A stretch of DNA of 64,000 nucleotides from Candidatus Rhodoferax odensensis (GTDB taxonomy: Bacteria; Pseudomonadota; Gammaproteobacteria; Burkholderiales; Burkholderiaceae_C). This document shows, one piece after another, positions 7,718-16,212 of the stretch. A program made the translations under genes and the position numbers. Location of the stretch: NCBI GenBank assembly GCA_016718405.1, contig JADKDJ010000005.1, positions 124,001 through 188,000 of the forward strand, read 5' to 3'. The notes under the pieces are model-generated. The model was not told the origin of the DNA, searched no databases, and was given only the letters and a program-made list of their open reading frames with translations. Every line of letters begins with the position of its first letter. Position 1 is the first letter of the stretch.

Positions 7718-10700
7718 TCAGCCCGCCCGGTGGGACCGAATCAACGCCAGCGCCTGTGCGGCCGGCAAGGGTTTGCTGAGGTGGTAGCCCTGAATTTCGT
7801 CGCAGCCATGCTCACGCAGGAAGTCCAGTTGCGCCCGCGTCTCGACGCCTTCAGCGATGGTCTGAATCCCCAGACTGCGCGCCAGGCTGATGATGGCCAC
7901 CACGATGGCGCGGTCGTCCGGGTCAAGGGCGATGTCGCGCACAAAGGTCTGGTCGATCTTGAGCTTGTTGATCTTGAAGCGCTTGAGATGCCCCAGAGAC
8001 GAGTATCCCGTGCCGAAATCGTCGATCGACATGGTTACCCCGCGCGCGTGCAAGTCATCCATCACCGCGATCGCCGTTGGCGCGTCTTCCATGGTGACGC
8101 CTTCTGTCAATTCGAGCTCGAGCAGATGGGCTGGCACGCCCGCCTCGGCCAAAATCTGGCTCACCAGTTCGGGCAGGCGCGGGTGACGGAACTGCACTGC
8201 CGACAGGTTGACCGCCATGGTAATTGGCTCCAGGCCGTCGTCGAGCCAGAGTTTGAGCTGACTCAAGGCCTGACGAATGACCCATTCGCCGATGGCGATG
8301 ATCTGGCCACTGCTCTCGGCAATCGGAATGAACTCGGCCGGGGACACCATGCCCAGCTCGGGGTGATGCCAGCGCAGCAGGGCCTCCACACCAATGATGC
8401 GTCCCGTTGTCAGGGACATCTGCGCTTGGTAATGCAGCGCGAGTTGCTCGCGTTTGAGTGCCTGGCGCAAGGCGTTCTCCAACTGCAGGGCACGTGCCGA
8501 GCGAGCTTGCATCTCCGGCGTGAAGAAGCGAAAGCCGTTGCGCCCTTCCTGTTTGGCGCGGTACATCGCTACATCGGCGCACTTGGACAAGGCTTCGAAG
8601 TCTTCGCCGTCGGCGGGGTACATGGCGATGCCGATGGAAGGCGTCACCACCAGCTCGTGCTCGTCAAGCTGGCACGGCTGTGACAGGATGTCCATCAGCT
8701 TGTCGGCCACGTGCGCGGCGGCGCTGGCGTCGGCACCGGGCAACAGCAACAGAAACTCGTCGCCACCCAGGCGCGAGACGGTGTCTTCTTCGCGCACTGC
8801 TGCGCCCAAGCGCCGTGCCAACTCGATCAGCAGGTTGTCGCCAATGCGGTGGCCCAGGTTGTCATTGACGTTCTTGAAGTGGTCCAGATCCAGTAGCAGC
8901 ACCGCCAAGGGACTGTTGCTGCGCTGTGCCGTGCTCAGGGCATGGCTGATGCGGTCGTTGAGCAAGACCCGGTTGGGCAGGCCGGTGAGCGCGTCGAAAT
9001 GAGCCAATTGCTGAATGCGTGCCTCGGTCGCCTTGTGGGCGGTCATGTCGCGCACAAAAGCGCAGTTGCGCTCTTCGTCGCCAAATTTCACGTAGTTGGC
9101 CACGATCTCAACCGGGAACGTGCGCCCGTCCTTGGTTCGGTGAGTGGACTCGAAGGTGAGTGAGCCGCTCGCGCGCAGTTCGTTAAAGTGGGCCGACCAA
9201 AGGCTGGGATCGAACTCTGCATCGACATCGTGCACGCTGAGCGTGACCAGTTCGTCCCGCTCGTAGCCAAGCGCGCGGCAAGCGGCTTCGTTGACGTCGA
9301 CAATGCGCGAATCGGGCGTAATCCAGAACAAGGCTTCGCTGGCGGCCTCGACGCTGATACGCGTAAGCCGCAGTGCGTCTTCCGCGCGCACCCGGGCCGC
9401 GTCGCGCTCGAAATTGGCCAAGGCAAAGCTGATGTCGGAAGCCATCTCCAGCAGCAAGGATCGCGTGGCCTCGTCGAAAGCAAAGACCTCCCCAGCATAC
9501 AGATTGAACACGCCCACGGCCACACCGCCGCGAAACAGCGGCAGCGCCGCGCTGGCGGCCCAGCCATGCTGCGCACCCAACTTGCGCCACGCGGCAGTCG
9601 CGGGATCGTGCGCGAAGTCCTGGCACCAAACCGCTTGCCCCAAGCGGATGGCACTGCCGGTGGGGCCACGACCGCCTGGCTGCGCCGGATCAGCCGAGAC
9701 TCGCATGTCGTGCAAGTAGGTTTGCGCGCCGTCGCCAAAGCTGGCCGCCACGTGAACGGCTTGGGTGGCGGGATCGACCAGACCAATCCAAGCCATCTTC
9801 ATGCCACCAAAACGCACCGCGTCCAGGCAGATCTGATTGAACAGCTCCGACTCCGTTGCGCTGTGGACGATGGCCTGGTTGCATTGACTCAACGCAGCGT
9901 AAATCTGTGACAAACGTCGAATCTTCTCTTGTGCCGCCTTGCGCTCGGTAATGTCGCGTGCCACCCCCAGCACGCCCTGCACGGTGCCATCGCCTCCCAG
10001 CATCGGTGTGCTGACCACTTCAAACAACACGCGCTCGCCGCGGGCGCCGTGCTGCAGCGCCTGTTCGCGCACCAGTGGTTTGGCGCTGGCCACCACGCAT
10101 CGGTGTTGCTCGGTCAGCGCGGCGGCGGTTACTGTGTCGAATAGGTCCGCGTCGGTACTGCCCAACACCGCTGTGCTGCTTCGGTCTGCCAACTGCCGAA
10201 AGGCCGGGTTGCAAGCCTGGTAGTGCCCGGTGCGGTCCTTCTGCCAAATCAGGTCGGGGATCGCGTCAAAGGTGGCACGCAGCCGGGCCTGGGTCTCGTG
10301 CAGTTCGGCAGTGCGCTCCAGTACCTTGGCTTCGAGCGACGCGTTAAGTGCCCGCAGTTCCGCCTGAAGCCGACTGGTTCTTTGGTCCAGCCGGAACCGG
10401 TGCAAGGCGTTTTCCACCGCGTGCGGCAGCTGCATCAGGTAGTTGTCCCGTTTGACCAGATAGTCGCTGGCGCCCAGGCGCAACAGGGCGACGGCCGTGG
10501 CTTCGTCGCCTTTGCCGGTGATGATCACAAAAGGGACATTGATCTGGCGTTGCCGCGCCTCATGCAGGAACTCCAACGCATCCATGCCCGGCACCCGCAG
10601 GTCGGTCAGCACCAGGTCGTAGCCGTGGGGCTGTGCCAACACCGTCAACGCCTCGCGGCAACTGGTCAGCAGGGTCAGGCGAAGCCTTGGAGCGTGGGCG

Positions 10701-11182
10701 GCAAAGTGCTGCTGCGTGAGTTCGGCGTCCATCGTGTTGGGTTCGATGTACAGGACGTGCTGCTCGCGCTGTGCGTCGTCGTCCAGCGCCTGGTGCTGCG
10801 CCTGTTGGCGCGACACCAGCAGGCGCAACAATGGCGGCAAGCTGCTCAAGTAGTCGCCGTTCTTGGGCACGTAGTCAGAGGCGCCAGCGCGCAGAGCGCT
10901 GGCCACCGTTTCGTCGTCTCCGACCCCGGTGACCATCACCACCGGCAGCCGCTGGCCCATGCTGCGCAACTGGGTCAGTACATCAATGCCATCCATGTCA
11001 GGCAAATGGTTGTCTAGCATCAGCACGTCAAAGCTGCGCTGAGCCAGCTGCGCCAGGCAGGCGCTGGCGGTGTCGACGATGGTCAACTCGAAGTCAGCGG
11101 CCGCCTGCTCGAAGTGTGCGCGGGTCAGGTCAGCGTCGAGCTCACTGTCTTCAGCGTAGAGCAGGTGTAACCGATCTCCCAT
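7718..11182 (-). CDS. REC-REC-PAS-GAF-PAS-GGDEF-EAL cyclic-di-GMP signalling protein
   Basis: An 1154-residue cytoplasmic protein. Two receiver domains come first (about residues 5-125, phospho-acceptor in MLDNHLPDMDG; and 140-260, acceptor in LTDLRVPGMD). They are followed by a short coiled coil, a PAS domain (about 295-415), a GAF domain (about 425-590), a second PAS (about 595-715), GGDEF (RLGGDEF near residue 805) and EAL (GVEALLRW near 931, plus DDFGTGYSS). Both output motifs are intact, so it could make or degrade cyclic-di-GMP. It starts one base after the stop of the REC gene and is the third gene of an operon with that gene and a histidine kinase, which probably phosphorylate it. Confidence 0.93.
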   Translation of the reverse strand: MGDRLHLLYAEDSELDADLTRAHFEQAAADFELTIVDTASACLAQLAQRSFDVLMLDNHLPDMDGIDVLTQLRSMGQRLPVVMVTGVGDDETVASALRAGASDYVPKNGDYLSSLPPLLRLLVSRQQAQHQALDDDAQREQHVLYIEPNTMDAELTQQHFAAHAPRLRLTLLTSCREALTVLAQPHGYDLVLTDLRVPGMDALEFLHEARQRQINVPFVIITGKGDEATAVALLRLGASDYLVKRDNYLMQLPHAVENALHRFRLDQRTSRLQAELRALNASLEAKVLERTAELHETQARLRATFDAIPDLIWQKDRTGHYQACNPAFRQLADRSSTAVLGSTDADLFDTVTAAALTEQHRCVVASAKPLVREQALQHGARGERVLFEVVSTPMLGGDGTVQGVLGVARDITERKAAQEKIRRLSQIYAALSQCNQAIVHSATESELFNQICLDAVRFGGMKMAWIGLVDPATQAVHVAASFGDGAQTYLHDMRVSADPAQPGGRGPTGSAIRLGQAVWCQDFAHDPATAAWRKLGAQHGWAASAALPLFRGGVAVGVFNLYAGEVFAFDEATRSLLLEMASDISFALANFERDAARVRAEDALRLTRISVEAASEALFWITPDSRIVDVNEAACRALGYERDELVTLSVHDVDAEFDPSLWSAHFNELRASGSLTFESTHRTKDGRTFPVEIVANYVKFGDEERNCAFVRDMTAHKATEARIQQLAHFDALTGLPNRVLLNDRISHALSTAQRSNSPLAVLLLDLDHFKNVNDNLGHRIGDNLLIELARRLGAAVREEDTVSRLGGDEFLLLLPGADASAAAHVADKLMDILSQPCQLDEHELVVTPSIGIAMYPADGEDFEALSKCADVAMYRAKQEGRNGFRFFTPEMQARSARALQLENALRQALKREQLALHYQAQMSLTTGRIIGVEALLRWHHPELGMVSPAEFIPIAESSGQIIAIGEWVIRQALSQLKLWLDDGLEPITMAVNLSAVQFRHPRLPELVSQILAEAGVPAHLLELELTEGVTMEDAPTAIAVMDDLHARGVTMSIDDFGTGYSSLGHLKRFKINKLKIDQTFVRDIALDPDDRAIVVAIISLARSLGIQTIAEGVETRAQLDFLREHGCDEIQGYHLSKPLPAAQALALIRSHRAG

Positions 11183-11183
11183 G

Positions 11184-11657
11184 TCAGTGCCCGTTTGCCG
11201 ACGGAAACGGTGGCTCGTTGGTCAAAATCCAGTAGACCTTGATGTGTTTGACGACCTCGGCAAACGAGCCAAAATCCACTGGCTTGACGATGTAGGAATT
11301 GACGCCGTGCTGATAGGCTGCGCTGATGTCGGCGTTTTCGCTGGACGTGGTGAGCACGATGAAGGGCACCTGCTTCCATAGCGGTTGCTGGCGTGCGTGG
11401 CGCAGTACGTCGATGCCATCGACTTTGGGCAGGCGCAGATCAAGCAGCACCAACAGTGGGAACTTCGGGTCGGTTGGGTCGACATGGGTGTCGATGAAGC
11501 GAATCGCCTCTTCGCCGTCACGGCACGAAACCACCGGGTTGGCGATGGCGTGCTCCTCAAAGGCCTGCAAGCAAAAGTCCAGGTCCATCTCGTTGTCTTC
11601 GACCACCACGATTGGGCGCAGTGGTGAACCTGGGTTGAGTACAAGTTGAAACGTCAT
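11184..11657 (-). CDS. Rcp-type single-domain response regulator
   Basis: A 157-residue stand-alone receiver domain. It has the acidic pair in VVVEDNEMDLDF, the phospho-acceptor aspartate in LLDLRLPKVDG, the conserved threonine in IVLTTSSENAD and the lysine in YIVKPVDF. The C-terminal KVYWILTNEPP tail is typical of Rcp1-like regulators that partner phytochrome-type kinases. The ATG at 11657 overlaps the stop of the upstream histidine kinase gene (ATGA), and its own stop is followed after one base by the start of the REC-REC-GGDEF-EAL gene. It probably shuttles phosphate between these two proteins or modulates the kinase. Confidence 0.92.
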   Translation of the reverse strand: MTFQLVLNPGSPLRPIVVVEDNEMDLDFCLQAFEEHAIANPVVSCRDGEEAIRFIDTHVDPTDPKFPLLVLLDLRLPKVDGIDVLRHARQQPLWKQVPFIVLTTSSENADISAAYQHGVNSYIVKPVDFGSFAEVVKHIKVYWILTNEPPFPSANGH

Positions 11658-13246
11658 GGTGAGGCAGTGGCGACGGGCTGGCAAGGAATGTCGATGTAAA
11701 ACGTGGCGCCCTGCCCGGGCGCCGATTCGGCGTGAATGCGCCCGCCGATCTTGTCGATCAGCTTCTTGACGATGGCCAGACCGGCGCCGGTGCCTTCGAA
11801 TTCGGTGGGGCGTACCAGTCGGTTGAACAAGCCAAAAATCCGGTCGTGGTACTTCATGTCGAAGCCTATGCCGTTGTCGGCAACGCTCAGGAGGCAGCGC
11901 CCATTGGCACTGGCGGCAACAATGCTGATGCGCGGTGGCGTGGCCTGACGGCTGTACTTGATGGCGTTGTCGATCAGATTGCTCAGCACCTGGTGCAGGC
12001 CGCGCTCCCAGGTGACGAGCTGTTGCGCGGGCACCTGTACCGAGAGTTGCACCGCCAGCTCTGTCAATGTATGACTGCGGTCGTGCAAGATGCTTTGCAC
12101 CACGGCGTCGAGCTGCACCGGTGTGGCCGTCGGGGTCTCGGCATCGAGCCGCGAGTACTTCAGCAGGTCTTCAATCAACTGGTCAAGGTTCTTGGCGGCA
12201 GTGACGATTTGCGCCAGGCAAAACACGGCGCGCTCGCTCAATCCATCCTGGTGTTTGCGCGTCAACTCCTGGGCATAACCAGTAATGCCGCGCAACGGCG
12301 CCTTGAGGTCGTGCGACACGGTGTAGGCAAATCCCTTGAGCTCCTCGTTCTTGGCGCGCAATTGCTCTTGCGCGCGGCGCTGCTCGGTGATGTCTTCCTT
12401 GACCGCCACGTAATGGGTGATGCGGCCGTTGTGATCGGTGATCGGCGAGATGGACGCCTGCTCCCAAAAGATGTCGCCGTTTTTCTTCTTGTTGCAAAAC
12501 GTGCCGTGCCAAGTGTCGCCGCCTTTGATGGTGCGCCACAGTTGGGCGTACTCCTCGCGCGTTTTGTTGCCCGATTGCAAAAAGCGCGGGTTGCGCCCAA
12601 TCGCCTCTTCGACGCTGTAACCTGTGAGCGCCACAAACTTGGGATTGACGTAGTCGATATTGCCCGCCGGATTGACGATCACGATGGACGCCGGGCATTG
12701 CTCGACCGCACGCGCCAACTGACGAGTGTGTTGCTCGTCTCGTTCACGCTGGGTCAGGACGCGCCGCAGTTCCAGCAGGTGCACCACATGTCGGCCCAGT
12801 GCCTGCAAGGCGCTGTGCTGCTCTGGGGTCAGGCTGCGTGGGACATGATCGATCACACATAGCGTGCCCAGGGCGTGGTGCTCGGCGGTGACCAGTGGTG
12901 CGCCGGCATAAAACACCACGTGCGGCGCACCGGTTACCAGCGGGTTGTCGGCAAAGCGCGGGTCCTGGTGCGCGTCGTGCACCTCAAACACCTGGCCGGG
13001 CTGCAAAATGGCGTGCGCACAAAACGCCGCCTCGCGTGGTGTTTCGCTGGCATCCAGGCCAACGCGCGACTTGAACCACTGGCGTGTGCCGTCCACCAGT
13101 GAAACCAGCGCGATGGGCGTTTGACAGATATGCGAGGCGAGTTGCGTCAGGTCGTCAAAGGACGACTCCGGCGCGGTGTCGAGCACCGCATACTCGTTCA
13201 AGGCCGCCAGACGAGCTTGCTCGACGGGCGGCAGCGGGGCGTTCAT
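11654..13246 (-). CDS. GAF-PAS sensor histidine kinase
   Basis: A 530-residue soluble kinase with an N-terminal GAF domain (about residues 20-165, with QTPIALVSLVDGTRQWFKS), a PAS domain (about 180-300, with the PAC-like ISPITDHNGRITHYVAVKED), a HisKA helix pair with phospho-acceptor histidine in FAYTVSHDLKAPLR, and a HATPase domain (NLIDNAIKYS, then DNGIGFD and GTGAGLAIVKKL). The HDLKAPLR box is that of phytochrome-like kinases, although no bilin-binding PHY region is present. It opens an operon of three genes on the minus strand with a REC protein and a REC-REC-GGDEF-EAL protein. The signal is unknown; no membrane segment is visible, so the cue is probably cytoplasmic. Confidence 0.92.
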   Translation of the reverse strand: MNAPLPPVEQARLAALNEYAVLDTAPESSFDDLTQLASHICQTPIALVSLVDGTRQWFKSRVGLDASETPREAAFCAHAILQPGQVFEVHDAHQDPRFADNPLVTGAPHVVFYAGAPLVTAEHHALGTLCVIDHVPRSLTPEQHSALQALGRHVVHLLELRRVLTQRERDEQHTRQLARAVEQCPASIVIVNPAGNIDYVNPKFVALTGYSVEEAIGRNPRFLQSGNKTREEYAQLWRTIKGGDTWHGTFCNKKKNGDIFWEQASISPITDHNGRITHYVAVKEDITEQRRAQEQLRAKNEELKGFAYTVSHDLKAPLRGITGYAQELTRKHQDGLSERAVFCLAQIVTAAKNLDQLIEDLLKYSRLDAETPTATPVQLDAVVQSILHDRSHTLTELAVQLSVQVPAQQLVTWERGLHQVLSNLIDNAIKYSRQATPPRISIVAASANGRCLLSVADNGIGFDMKYHDRIFGLFNRLVRPTEFEGTGAGLAIVKKLIDKIGGRIHAESAPGQGATFYIDIPCQPVATASP

Positions 13247-13549
13247 GGTCCCCGAAGGGCGGGCATGGGCATCAAAATGTCTCCTTCCGTTTATCGTCTT
13301 GCTGCAAGAGGATCGGGCGGCTTCTCGGTGGCCGTTTTCTTATGAGGACTAAATAGTACTCCTTTGCGAAAACGACCCTTTTTGCGGCGCGCCCCGGCAG
13401 CGGCGGTATGGCTTGGGGCAGCTTGAAAAGCGTCCGCTCGAGCCGGGTTTTCGGACACAATGAGCGCACAAATGCGGCGCCGGCGCAGGTCGGCCGATTT
13501 GCAGCGGTTCACGACGCCAAACCGGCGCATTCACTGTGAGGGGCCGACG
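13247..13549. promoter_or_regulatory. Divergent intergenic region with a candidate operator
   Basis: This 303-base gap separates two divergent signalling operons and must hold promoters for both. An imperfect palindrome, GAGGACTAAATAGTACTCC at 13344-13362, is the only operator-like structure I could pick out, and the surrounding bases are locally less GC-rich. A GAGGGG ribosome site lies 7 bases before the start at 13550. No gene or RNA was recognised here. Confidence 0.35.
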
Positions 13550-15841
13550 ATGTGGGGACAGCGTGGAGCGAGCAGAACCAACCGTGGCGGGCCATCGACC
13601 AGCGCGGCGCACAGCGCGCGCTCTTGGCGCTGCCTTGCGCTGTTTGCCCTGCTGTCGCTGGCGACCACGGTCTGGGCCCAGCAGCTGGTGCGCGTCGGGC
13701 TGTACGAAAACAGCCCCAAGGTTTCAATGGCGGGCAAAGGCAAGCCGCAGGGCATTTTTGTCGACCTGATCGAAGCGGTGGCCGAAAGAGAGGGCTGGCG
13801 CATTGAGTACGTGCCGGGCAACTGGGCCGAGGGCCTGGCCCGGCTGGGAAAGGGCGAGCTTGATCTGATGCCTGACGTGGCCTTGACGCCTGAGCGCGAA
13901 CAGCTGTACGCCTTCCATCGTGAGCCGGTGCTGGCCAGTTGGAACCAGGTCTACGCGCGGCGCGGCAGCGGCGTGCACTCGATGCTGGACCTCCAAAGCA
14001 AGCGTGTGGCGGTGGTGGAGGGGTCGGTGCAGCACGCGCTGTTCGCGCAGATGGCGGACGCCTTCAACTTGCCCGTCACTCTGCTGCCCTACCCGGACTA
14101 CGACGCCGCCTTCGCGGCGGTGGCCCGCGCTCAGGCCGACGCCGTCATCACCAATCGGTTTTTTGGTGTGCGCAATGCGGGTCGCTATGGGCTGGAGGAC
14201 ACGGCCATCATTTTCAGCCCTTCCAAGTTGTTCTTTGCTGCGCCAAAACAGGGCCGCGGCGAGCTGTTGGCGGCGATCGACCGCCATCTGGTCAACTTCA
14301 AGAAGTCTTCTGACTCGGTCTACTACCGCTCGCTTCGGCGCTGGACGGTGGATGACGTGCGCGCGGCCACGCCGTCCTGGTTGGTGCCGGTGCTGGTGGG
14401 CGCGTTGGCATTGCTGCTGGCGGGTGTGGCGTGGGTAAGTCTGCTTAAACGCCAGGTGGCGGCCAAGACGCGGGAGATTCGCCAGCGCAATGAAGAAATC
14501 CTGGTGGTCAACCGCACACTGCGCGCCACCGGCTCGCGCCGAGAACTCAGCGCCGTGCTCGATGAAGCCACCAAGGGCGCGCTGGCACTGACCGGCTTCG
14601 ATGGTGGTGTGCTGTGCGTTCGCGACCTGCAGTGCGGTCGCCTGCGAGTGGGCGCGCGCAGGGATACACCGGCTGTGACCGATCGCGCGGCCGACGGTGG
14701 GCCCCTGTGTGACACCGCTTGCCCGGCGATGCTGGAGACGGTGGCCAAGCAGCGGCACTTCGCCCTGGTGGCTGCGGATGCTCCCGGCACGGTGCAAGCC
14801 TGTGGCAACGTGCACGATCCCACCGTGCGCTGGCACGCCTACTTCCCGCTGACGGTACAGGACCGTACGATTGGCGTGATGTGCCTGTTTTCGCGCAAGG
14901 CCGAGCCACCGCGGGTGCACGTGTTGCAACTGGTGGAAGACTTGTGCGGCCCGGTGGCGCTGGCGATGGAAAACGCCAGCCTGTACCAACAGGCGCAGGA
15001 GCACTCGCAGGAGCTGGAGCAACGCGTGATGGACCGCACCGAGCAATTGGCACAGACCAATGTCGAACTGCTCGATGCAAAGCATCGCGCGGAGGCGGCG
15101 GACCAGGTCAAGTCCGCCTTCCTGGCCACCATGAGCCATGAGCTGCGCACACCGCTGAACTCGATCATCGGCTTCACCGGTATCTTGCTGCAAGGGCTGG
15201 CCGGGCCGCTCAATGCCGAGCAGGGCAAGCAGCTCGGCATGGTGCGTGACAGCGCGCGCCACCTGCTGGCGCTGATCAACGATGTGCTGGACATCTCCAA
15301 GATCGAGGCCGGCGAACTGGCTGTGGCGCGCCAGCCCTTCGATCTGGCGCGCTCGATCGAGAAGGTGGTCAGCATTGCCGGGACGCTGGCCGACAAGAAG
15401 GGACTGACGCTGGCCGTCAAAGTGGCGCCCGAGCTTGGCGCGATGGTGAGCGACGAACGCCGTGTCGAGCAGGTGCTGCTCAATTTGCTCAGCAATGCGA
15501 TCAAGTTCAGCGACGCCGGATCGGTCACACTGCAAGCTGAAGTTGTGAGCGATTTTCGGCCTGACGCACAGCACGCGGTTGCACCAGCGGTGCGTTTGAG
15601 CGTGGCGGACTGCGGCATTGGCATCAAGCCCGAGGACATGGCCCTCTTGTTTGTGCCGTTTCGGCAGATTGACTCGGCGCTGTCGCGCAAGCATGAGGGC
15701 ACCGGCCTGGGGCTGGCCATTTGTCGCCGTTTGACCGAGCTGATGGGCGGTACGATTGAGGCCCAGAGCCAATGGGGGAAAGGTAGTGTGTTCACGGTGA
15801 CGCTGCCGCTGCAAGCTCCAGTGGTTGCGGAGGAAACATGA
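13550..15841 (+). CDS. Periplasmic-binding-domain hybrid sensor histidine kinase
   Basis: A 763-residue membrane kinase. After a signal/anchor segment (CLALFALLSLATTVWAQ) comes a type 3 solute-binding domain (about residues 45-265, beginning VRVGLYENSPKVSM), one transmembrane helix at about 275-300 (WLVPVLVGALALLLAGVAW), a GAF-like domain (about 325-480), a coiled coil, HisKA with the histidine in MSHELRTPLNS (His530) and a HATPase domain (NLLSNAIKFS, CGIGIKPED, GTGLGLAICRRL). The binding-protein-like sensor is the BvgS/EvgS type. The ATG at 13550 is preferred over an upstream one because of its GAGGGG site. It overlaps the next gene by ATGA and heads the rightward signalling operon. The ligand is unknown. 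Confidence 0.92.
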   Translation: MWGQRGASRTNRGGPSTSAAHSARSWRCLALFALLSLATTVWAQQLVRVGLYENSPKVSMAGKGKPQGIFVDLIEAVAEREGWRIEYVPGNWAEGLARLGKGELDLMPDVALTPEREQLYAFHREPVLASWNQVYARRGSGVHSMLDLQSKRVAVVEGSVQHALFAQMADAFNLPVTLLPYPDYDAAFAAVARAQADAVITNRFFGVRNAGRYGLEDTAIIFSPSKLFFAAPKQGRGELLAAIDRHLVNFKKSSDSVYYRSLRRWTVDDVRAATPSWLVPVLVGALALLLAGVAWVSLLKRQVAAKTREIRQRNEEILVVNRTLRATGSRRELSAVLDEATKGALALTGFDGGVLCVRDLQCGRLRVGARRDTPAVTDRAADGGPLCDTACPAMLETVAKQRHFALVAADAPGTVQACGNVHDPTVRWHAYFPLTVQDRTIGVMCLFSRKAEPPRVHVLQLVEDLCGPVALAMENASLYQQAQEHSQELEQRVMDRTEQLAQTNVELLDAKHRAEAADQVKSAFLATMSHELRTPLNSIIGFTGILLQGLAGPLNAEQGKQLGMVRDSARHLLALINDVLDISKIEAGELAVARQPFDLARSIEKVVSIAGTLADKKGLTLAVKVAPELGAMVSDERRVEQVLLNLLSNAIKFSDAGSVTLQAEVVSDFRPDAQHAVAPAVRLSVADCGIGIKPEDMALLFVPFRQIDSALSRKHEGTGLGLAICRRLTELMGGTIEAQSQWGKGSVFTVTLPLQAPVVAEET

Positions 15842-16212
15842 ACAAACGCATCCTGTTGATCGAAGACAACGAGCAAAACCGTTACCTGGCCTCGTTTCTG
15901 CTGCAGGCGCGCGGCTGGGAGATGGTGCATGCGGCGGACGGGCCAAGCGGCATCGCGCTGGCGGGCCAGGTCGATCCGGCGCTGATCCTGCTCGACATCC
16001 AGTTGCCCGGTATGGACGGCTACGCGGTGGCGCGCGCGCTGCGGCTGGATCAGAAGCTGGCGCGGATTCCCATCGTTGCTGTCACTTCCTATGCCATGCC
16101 GGGCGACCGGGAGCGTTGCCTGGCGGCGGGTTGTAATGGCTACATTGAAAAGCCCGTTGATCCCGCCACATTTGCTGTGGAGGTGGAACGTTTTGTTCCG
16201 CAGGCACCATGA
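15838..16212 (+). CDS. Single-domain response regulator
   Basis: A 124-residue receiver domain with the acidic pair in LLIEDNEQNRYLASFLL, the phospho-acceptor aspartate in ILLDIQLPGMDGYAV, the conserved threonine/serine in VAVTSYAM and the lysine in GYIEKPVDPATF. It resembles DivK-like regulators (EDNEQNRYLA is typical). It overlaps the kinase gene before it (ATGA at 15838-15841) and the REC-GGDEF-EAL gene after it (ATGA at 16209-16212), so the three are translationally coupled. It is the counterpart of the REC protein in the divergent operon. Confidence 0.92.
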   Translation: MNKRILLIEDNEQNRYLASFLLQARGWEMVHAADGPSGIALAGQVDPALILLDIQLPGMDGYAVARALRLDQKLARIPIVAVTSYAMPGDRERCLAAGCNGYIEKPVDPATFAVEVERFVPQAP